From assembly GCA_030726195.1 (NCBI GenBank), contig JANREF010000319.1:1-10812 (forward strand): 10,812 nucleotides of DNA, in the 5' to 3' direction. A model generated the notes under the pieces. The model did no database searches. It saw only the letters and a program-made list of their open reading frames with translations, and had not been told where the DNA came from. Shown here piece after piece: positions 6,901-10,812 of this stretch. The stretch comes from Burkholderiaceae bacterium. Lineage in GTDB: Bacteria; Pseudomonadota; Gammaproteobacteria; Burkholderiales; Burkholderiaceae_C. How positions within the stretch are numbered: position 1 is the stretch's first letter; every line of letters starts with the position of its first letter. A program made the translations under genes and the position numbers.

Positions 6901-8561
6901 TGTGGCTGAGCAGCGGTTTGTAGCATTTCGCGGGCGTGTGCCAACGAGGTGGTTGAGCTGGTGTCACCGCCCAGCATACGTGCAATTTCTATCACGCGTG
7001 CGTCACCGCTTGCAAGGCTGAGTTGGGAGATGGTGGTGTCGCTGGTGCGGGCCTTGCTCACCACGAGTTGTGCGGTGGCGCTGGCTGCAACTTGGGCCAA
7101 GTGTGTGACTGTGAGGACTTGGCGGTCTTGTCCCAGGCGCTGCATGAGCGCCCCCACGGTTTGTGCAACTTGCCCGCCAATGCCGGAGTCCACTTCGTCA
7201 AAAATAAGCGTGGGCGCTGTGCCGACACGGCTGGTGCACACTGCAATGGCCAGCGCAATGCGCGAGAGCTCGCCACCGGAGGCGACTTTGCCAAGCGCGC
7301 GCGCTGGCACACCAGGATGGCCGGCCACTAAGAACTCCACCTGATCACTGCCGTGGCTGTGCGGCTGATCAAGAGCCGTCAAAGCCACTTCAAATACGCC
7401 GCCTTGCATGCCCAATGTTTGCATGGCCTGCGTGATTTCTTTGGACAAGGGCTTGGCGGCTTGTTGTCGTTTGGTGCTGGCAGCTTTGCACAGCTTGGTT
7501 AATGTGGCCAGGTGTTTGGCCACGGTTTGCTGCATGGCTTCGAGGTCGCTGGTGGCGTTGAGTTGGTCCAGCTCGGCCTGCCAAGCTTGCACCAGTGCGG
7601 GTAAGTCCTCGGGCAAGCAGCGCAGCCTGCGTGCGTGCGACAGCCACAAGGCCACGCGCTCGTCGAGCTCACTGAGGCGCTGCGGGTCTAGGTCGGTGTG
7701 GCGTGCGTAGGTGTGCAGGCTGTGGGTGGCGTCGTCTACCAGCGCCTGCGCTTGGTTGAGTACGTCGACGATGGGTGTGAAACGCGGCTCAATGTGGGCT
7801 TGCTTGCTGAGCGCGGTGATGGCTGTGTTGAGCAGCTGCGCGGCGCTTGGGCTGTCGTCGTCTAGCGCGTTGCCAGCGAGTTGTGCCGCGTCTATCAGCG
7901 CCTGTGCATGGGACAAGCGCGTGTGGTCTTCGTTGAGAGTAGGCCATTCATCGGCACCGGGTGCCAGTTTGGCCAGCTCATTGATTTGCCACTCTAGGCG
8001 TTCGCTGTCTTGTGCCACGCGAGCTTGGCGCGCACGTGCCTCGTCCAGCGCTTGTACGCTGTCGCTCCATTGCTGCCATGCGTTGGCAATGTCAGCAGTG
8101 TCTATGCCTGCGTAGGCGTCTAAGAGCTCACGCTGTGCGGCGGCTCGACTCAGTGTTTGCCAGGCGTGCTGGCCGTGTATGTCGACCAAGGCATCGCCAA
8201 CCGCGCGCAGCTGCGTCATGGTGGCTGGGCTGGCGTTGATCCATGCGCGACTGCGACCTTGTGCGTCTATTTGACGGCGCAACAAGATGGGCTCGCCGTC
8301 GTTGCAGTCAAAGCCGTTGTCGCCAAGCCATGCGTCAACCGAGGCGTTGCTGTCTAGCTCAAGTGCAATGTCGCAGCGCTCACCGCCGTGACGAATCACG
8401 CTGGCGTCGGCGCGCTGGCCCAAAGCAATTTGAACGGCGTCGATCAATATGGATTTGCCCGCGCCTGTCTCGCCAGTGAGGGCTGTGAAACCATTGGACA
8501 GCTCTATGTCTAGGGACTGGACAATGACAAAGTCTTTCAGTGCAATGCGGCGCAAACTCAT
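6897..8561 (-). CDS. recN: DNA repair protein RecN
   Basis: SMC-like ATPase that acts early in recombinational repair of double-strand breaks and keeps sister chromatids together after damage. The 554-residue protein has Walker A GETGAGKS (30-37), the RecN-typical [13 protein letters not shown], and a central region rich in Leu, Ala and Gln consistent with a short coiled coil (about 150-400). The ABC signature SGGELSR is at 428-434, Walker B LIFDEVD at 452-458, and a following VDSGIGG and VTHLAQVAA complete the ATPase head. The length is normal (E. coli 553). The start [14 protein letters not shown] is the usual N-terminus. A LexA box with a matching promoter lies 64-79 bases upstream of the ATG, so DNA-damage induction is expected, as in E. 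coli. No Shine-Dalgarno is obvious. Its TGA overlaps the rapZ ATG. Confidence 0.97.
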   Translation of the reverse strand: MSLRRIALKDFVIVQSLDIELSNGFTALTGETGAGKSILIDAVQIALGQRADASVIRHGGERCDIALELDSNASVDAWLGDNGFDCNDGEPILLRRQIDAQGRSRAWINASPATMTQLRAVGDALVDIHGQHAWQTLSRAAAQRELLDAYAGIDTADIANAWQQWSDSVQALDEARARQARVAQDSERLEWQINELAKLAPGADEWPTLNEDHTRLSHAQALIDAAQLAGNALDDDSPSAAQLLNTAITALSKQAHIEPRFTPIVDVLNQAQALVDDATHSLHTYARHTDLDPQRLSELDERVALWLSHARRLRCLPEDLPALVQAWQAELDQLNATSDLEAMQQTVAKHLATLTKLCKAASTKRQQAAKPLSKEITQAMQTLGMQGGVFEVALTALDQPHSHGSDQVEFLVAGHPGVPARALGKVASGGELSRIALAIAVCTSRVGTAPTLIFDEVDSGIGGQVAQTVGALMQRLGQDRQVLTVTHLAQVAASATAQLVVSKARTSDTTISQLSLASGDARVIEIARMLGGDTSSTTSLAHAREMLQTAAQPQ

Positions 8562-8624
8562 AGCAGTACAGGTTGAAAGTGATTCAATGTGGGGTCGCTT
8601 GTGGCTGACAGATGGATGCGTTAA

Positions 8625-8640
8625 CTGTGCAAATGTACAG
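8625..8640. promoter_or_regulatory. LexA operator (SOS box) of recN
   Basis: CTGTGCAAATGTACAG is an exact CTGT-N8-ACAG palindrome. One more flanking A/T pair (8624/8641) extends the dyad, and the right arm reads TACAGTA as in the E. coli consensus. It overlaps the presumed -10 box of the minus-strand recN promoter, where LexA would block RNA polymerase. recN is a classic SOS gene. Confidence 0.87.
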
Positions 8641-8665
8641 TATTCGGACGTCAGTTGTGCTGCAA
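8637..8665 (-). promoter_or_regulatory. Promoter of recN-rapZ
   Basis: On the minus strand, TTGCAG (8665-8660) and TACTGT (8642-8637) are separated by 17 bp, and the -10 shares bases with the LexA operator. The predicted start near 8630 leaves a leader of about 70 nt before the recN ATG. The promoter lies in the 108-bp nadK-recN gap, so recN need not depend on nadK transcription. Confidence 0.6.
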
Positions 8666-8669
8666 AGGT

Positions 8670-9611
8670 TTAGGCGACGCCTTCGTTCCAATGCAGTTTT
8701 TTGCGCAGGGTGTCAAAGTAGCTCCAACCTTGGGGGTGTAGCAAGCGCAAGTGGTGTTGCGAGGGCTTGACCATGATGCGGTCGCCCACCATCAGGCTGG
8801 TGAGCGCCTGCATGTCGAAGTTGGCGTTGGCATCGCGTGCGTTGGCAATTTCGATCACGATTTCTGCTTCACGCGGCAGCACGATGGGTCTGTTAGACAG
8901 GGTGTGCGGCGCAATCGGCGCGACCACCAGGCCCGCCACGCTGGGGTGCAATATGGGCCCGCCTACCGACATGGCGTAGGCGGTAGAACCCGTGGGCGTG
9001 GCAATGATGAGGCCGTCGGCACGCTGGTTGGCGACAAAGTGGCCGTCCACTTCTATGCGCAGCTCAATCATGCCGCTGGTGCCACCTCGGTTGACCACCA
9101 CGTCGTTTAAGGCGGTGGCTTCAAACACGCAGTGGTTGTCTCGCCACACTTGCGCCTGCATCATGGCGCGGCTTTCCTCGGTGAAGGCGCCGTGCAGCAT
9201 GGGTTTGAGCACGTCTTTGTAGGCGTCAAGTGGTATGTCTGTGATGAAGCCGAGGCGACCTTGGTTTACGCCAATCATGGGCACGTTGTGCCGCGCCAAG
9301 CGCCTGCCAACGCCCAGCAGCGTGCCGTCGCCACCCACTACTACGGCCAAGTCGCATTGCTTGCCAATGGCGTCAACGTCTATGCTGGGGTAATTGTGCA
9401 TGTCGGTATTGAGGGCAGTTTCGCGCTCAATGGATACATCCAGACCGGCTTCGTCCAAGAACTGCGCCAAGGCCCGCAAGGCTTGGTGCGAGCCCACCGC
9501 TTGGTACTTGCCCACCAGTGCGACGTGGTGAAACCTGCGCGCGCGTGCAGCGGGTTGCTCACCAGGCTGTAGCCCGGTGCTGGCAGGGGTAGACGAAATA
9601 GGCTGGTTCAT
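8670..9611 (-). CDS. nadK: NAD kinase
   Basis: ATP-dependent NAD+ 2'-phosphorylation, the only route to NADP+ in most bacteria; cytoplasmic. The 313-residue product has the kinase motif GGDGTLLG (from residue 93), the NAD-binding LNDVVVNRG, and the conserved [19 protein letters not shown] block, followed by the usual beta-sandwich C-terminal part. I start at the ATG at 9611. A TTG three codons upstream (9620) is open but less likely. The N-terminus carries about 25 polar residues (Ser/Pro/Gln-rich) before the first strand HHVALVGKY. Upstream, across 38 bp, is divergent hrcA; downstream, 108 bp away, is recN on the same strand. Its promoter has an extended -10 only 9 bp from the ATG. Confidence 0.96.
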   Translation of the reverse strand: MNQPISSTPASTGLQPGEQPAARARRFHHVALVGKYQAVGSHQALRALAQFLDEAGLDVSIERETALNTDMHNYPSIDVDAIGKQCDLAVVVGGDGTLLGVGRRLARHNVPMIGVNQGRLGFITDIPLDAYKDVLKPMLHGAFTEESRAMMQAQVWRDNHCVFEATALNDVVVNRGGTSGMIELRIEVDGHFVANQRADGLIIATPTGSTAYAMSVGGPILHPSVAGLVVAPIAPHTLSNRPIVLPREAEIVIEIANARDANANFDMQALTSLMVGDRIMVKPSQHHLRLLHPQGWSYFDTLRKKLHWNEGVA

Positions 9612-9614
9612 GGT

Positions 9615-9643
9615 CTGCAAATTACAACATAGCTTCGTACAAT
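9615..9643 (+). promoter_or_regulatory. Promoter of hrcA
   Basis: TACAAT (9638-9643), a 5/6 -10 box, lies 6 bp before the hrcA ATG. CTGCAA (9615-9620) is a weak -35 at 17-bp spacing. Transcription would start at or next to the A of the ATG. No CIRCE inverted repeat and no RpoH-type element is visible here. Confidence 0.5.
9621..9629 (-). promoter_or_regulatory. Extended -10 promoter of nadK
   Basis: The minus-strand sequence TGT-TGTAAT is an extended -10 (TGn followed by a 5/6 match to TATAAT). It ends 9 bp before the nadK ATG, so the transcript would begin within a few bases of the start codon. No -35 is recognisable, as is common for extended -10 promoters. The element lies inside the spacer of the opposing hrcA promoter. 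Confidence 0.5.
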
Positions 9644-9649
9644 GGCCCC

Positions 9650-10669
9650 ATGTTAGACGACCGCGCTAAATTGCTGCTCAAGTCGCTGGTAGAGCGATAC
9701 ATTGCCGACGGGCAACCCGTCGGTTCACGCACGCTGTCTAAAGCCAACGGTTTGGACCTGTCGCCCGCGACCATACGCAACGTGATGAGTGACTTGGAAG
9801 ACTTGGGGTTGGTAGCAAGTCCTCACACGTCCGCCGGGCGCGTGCCCACCAGCAAAGGCTACCGTCTGTTTGTGGACACCATGTTAACGGTGGACCAAAC
9901 GGAAAACGGCTCCACCTTTGCCATGCCGCCGGGTGAGCTGCCCACCGACCAGCCCCTTAAAGTACTCAACAGCGCTGCCAACATGTTGTCGAGCTTGTCG
10001 CAATTTGTGGGCGTGGTCTCAGTGCCCAAGCGCACCTCTGTATTTAGACACATTGAGTTTTTGTCCCTGTCTGATAAACGGGTGCTCATCATCCTGGTCT
10101 CACCAGACGGAGACGTGCAAAACCGCGTTATTCATACACCTGTGCCCTACACGCAATCAGAGTTGCTGGAGGCTGCCAACTTCTTAAATGCCAATTACGC
10201 TGGTTTGAGCATGGTGGAGGTGCGCCTGCGCCTCAAACGCGAGGTAGACGCCTTGCGTCATGAAATAGGCGCGCTCATGCAAGCTGCCGTTGCAGGCGAT
10301 GACGATGCAGACAACAACGGCGACGTTTTTATTGCTGGTGAGCGCAATTTGCTATCGGTATCCGAGTTTTCTGCCGACCTCAACAACTTGCGTCGCTTGT
10401 ACGACTTGTTTGAGCAAAAAGCCCAGCTCATGCGCTTGCTTGATGTGTCAGACCGCGCCGATGGCGTGCGTATCTTTATCGGCGGTGAAAGCGAGCGCCT
10501 GCCATTCGACGACGTCTCTATCGTCTCAGCCACCTACGAGGTAGACGGTCAAGTGCTGGGCACCTTAGGCGTGATTGGCCCGCAGCGCATGCAATACGAC
10601 CGCATGATTCAAGTCGTCGACGTCACCGCCAAAATGCTCAGCCACGCACTGAGTTTGAACAAGCCTTAA
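9650..10669 (+). CDS. hrcA: Heat-inducible transcription repressor HrcA
   Basis: HrcA represses groESL and related chaperone genes by binding the CIRCE inverted repeat; its activity depends on GroEL. The 339-residue protein starts [31 protein letters not shown], the typical N-terminus. The winged helix-turn-helix follows: [19 protein letters not shown] and the wing [20 protein letters not shown] (to about residue 76). After it come the GAF-like and dimerisation parts, including [10 protein letters not shown], the acidic loop near residues 220-226 and the C-terminal [23 protein letters not shown]. The length is normal. It is divergent from nadK across 38 bp and followed by a tRNA gene 89 bp downstream. 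No Shine-Dalgarno is visible and the -10 is 6 bp from the ATG. Confidence 0.97.
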   Translation: MLDDRAKLLLKSLVERYIADGQPVGSRTLSKANGLDLSPATIRNVMSDLEDLGLVASPHTSAGRVPTSKGYRLFVDTMLTVDQTENGSTFAMPPGELPTDQPLKVLNSAANMLSSLSQFVGVVSVPKRTSVFRHIEFLSLSDKRVLIILVSPDGDVQNRVIHTPVPYTQSELLEAANFLNANYAGLSMVEVRLRLKREVDALRHEIGALMQAAVAGDDDADNNGDVFIAGERNLLSVSEFSADLNNLRRLYDLFEQKAQLMRLLDVSDRADGVRIFIGGESERLPFDDVSIVSATYEVDGQVLGTLGVIGPQRMQYDRMIQVVDVTAKMLSHALSLNKP

Positions 10670-10702
10670 ACCAAGGGCAAGAGCAAGCGCAACATCGCGG
10701 GG

Positions 10703-10731
10703 CGACCGCGTGGCTGTGGCATCGTTACAAT
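10703..10731 (+). promoter_or_regulatory. Candidate promoter of the 3'-end tRNA
   Basis: TACAAT (10726-10731) is a good -10 box ending 27 bp before the mature tRNA 5' end. The -35 position (10703-10708, CGACCG) is a poor match. The predicted start near 10738 gives a leader of about 20 nt for RNase P to remove. The -35 area overlaps a small hairpin, CGCGG/CCGCG (10696-10710). Confidence 0.4.
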
Positions 10732-10758
10732 ACGCCTGCTGCCTAGCGCAGTTGGTAC

Positions 10759-10812
10759 GGGACGTTAGCTCAGTTGGTTAGAGCAGAGGACTCATAATCC
10801 TTTGGTCCACGG
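10759..10812 (+). tRNA. CAU-anticodon tRNA, probably elongator tRNA-Met, 3' end cut by window
   Basis: The acceptor strand GGGACGT, T8, A9, D stem GCTC/GAGC with loop AGTTGGTTA, anticodon stem GAGGA/TCCTT, loop CTCATAA and variable loop TGGTC are all present. The window stops after the 5' strand of the T stem (CACGG). The anticodon CAT is at 10793-10795. It is not an initiator, since its anticodon stem lacks the three G-C pairs. CAU tRNAs may be elongator Met or the Ile2 tRNA modified by TilS; the missing 3' half would help decide. Confidence 0.92.

Noticed and set aside
8562..8574. Possible second LexA site at the recN start (CTGTACTG half-site)
   Set aside because: Only the CTGT half is present; the partner ACAG at the right distance is missing (GAGT instead).
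9612..9649. CIRCE element for HrcA autoregulation
   Set aside because: No TTAGCACTC-N9-GAGTGCTAA or recognisable derivative lies in the hrcA upstream region.
10696..10710. Intrinsic terminator after hrcA (CGCGG/CCGCG hairpin)
   Set aside because: The stem is 5 bp and no T tract follows on either strand, so it does not meet the usual pattern.
1..10812. Mobile elements, CRISPR arrays, toxin-antitoxin or defence genes
   Set aside because: Every sizable frame on the likely coding strand is a conserved housekeeping gene. I see no transposase, integrase, spaced repeats or attachment-site duplication next to either tRNA portion visible here.

Overview
The window reads as ordinary chromosome of a betaproteobacterium in the order Burkholderiales, most likely Comamonadaceae-like. 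The evidence is the run TPR protein-lolB-ispE-tRNA-Gln, the mutM-mutY pair, the recN/rapZ/nadK/hrcA cluster, moderately high GC, and a gamma/beta-type LexA operator (CTGT-N8-ACAG). It is densely packed. Nine protein genes and two edge-truncated tRNA genes fill nearly everything, and no gap reaches 300 bases. I see no insertion sequence, prophage, CRISPR array or other accessory DNA.

Layout. At the left edge is the 5' part of tRNA-Gln(UUG) on the minus strand (1-50). Upstream of it on the same strand lies an envelope/isoprenoid operon read right to left: an exported TPR protein (3606-1657), lolB (1656-1069) and ispE (1072-161). Its genes abut or overlap. Diverging from it across 78 bp is the plus-strand oxidative DNA repair pair mutM-mutY (3685-5672), whose frames overlap by 13 bp. 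A 238-bp convergent gap with several short tandem duplications (5673-5910) follows. The next block is on the minus strand: nadK (9611-8670), then recN (8561-6897) and rapZ (6900-5911). recN and rapZ overlap by ATGA and sit behind a promoter with a well-formed LexA box. hrcA (9650-10669) diverges from nadK across only 38 bp. The window ends inside a CAU-anticodon tRNA, probably tRNA-Met.

Functional themes. Three parts of the window concern genome protection: MutM/MutY against 8-oxoguanine, RecN for double-strand-break repair under apparent SOS control, and HrcA as heat-shock repressor. LolB and RapZ serve the outer membrane and control of cell-wall precursors. IspE and NadK supply isoprenoid precursors and NADP.

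Main points of interest. (1) rapZ appears translationally coupled to the LexA-controlled recN, which would tie amino-sugar/envelope control to DNA damage. (2) IspE has Met where the substrate-stacking Tyr of the DGYH motif is expected. (3) RapZ has an extra loop of about 21 residues and a changed C-terminal tail. (4) Several promoters place the -10 box 5-9 bp from the start codon, predicting leaderless or nearly leaderless mRNAs. (5) There are small repeat tracts in the TPR gene and in the mutY-rapZ gap. I find no convincing undescribed multi-gene system here.
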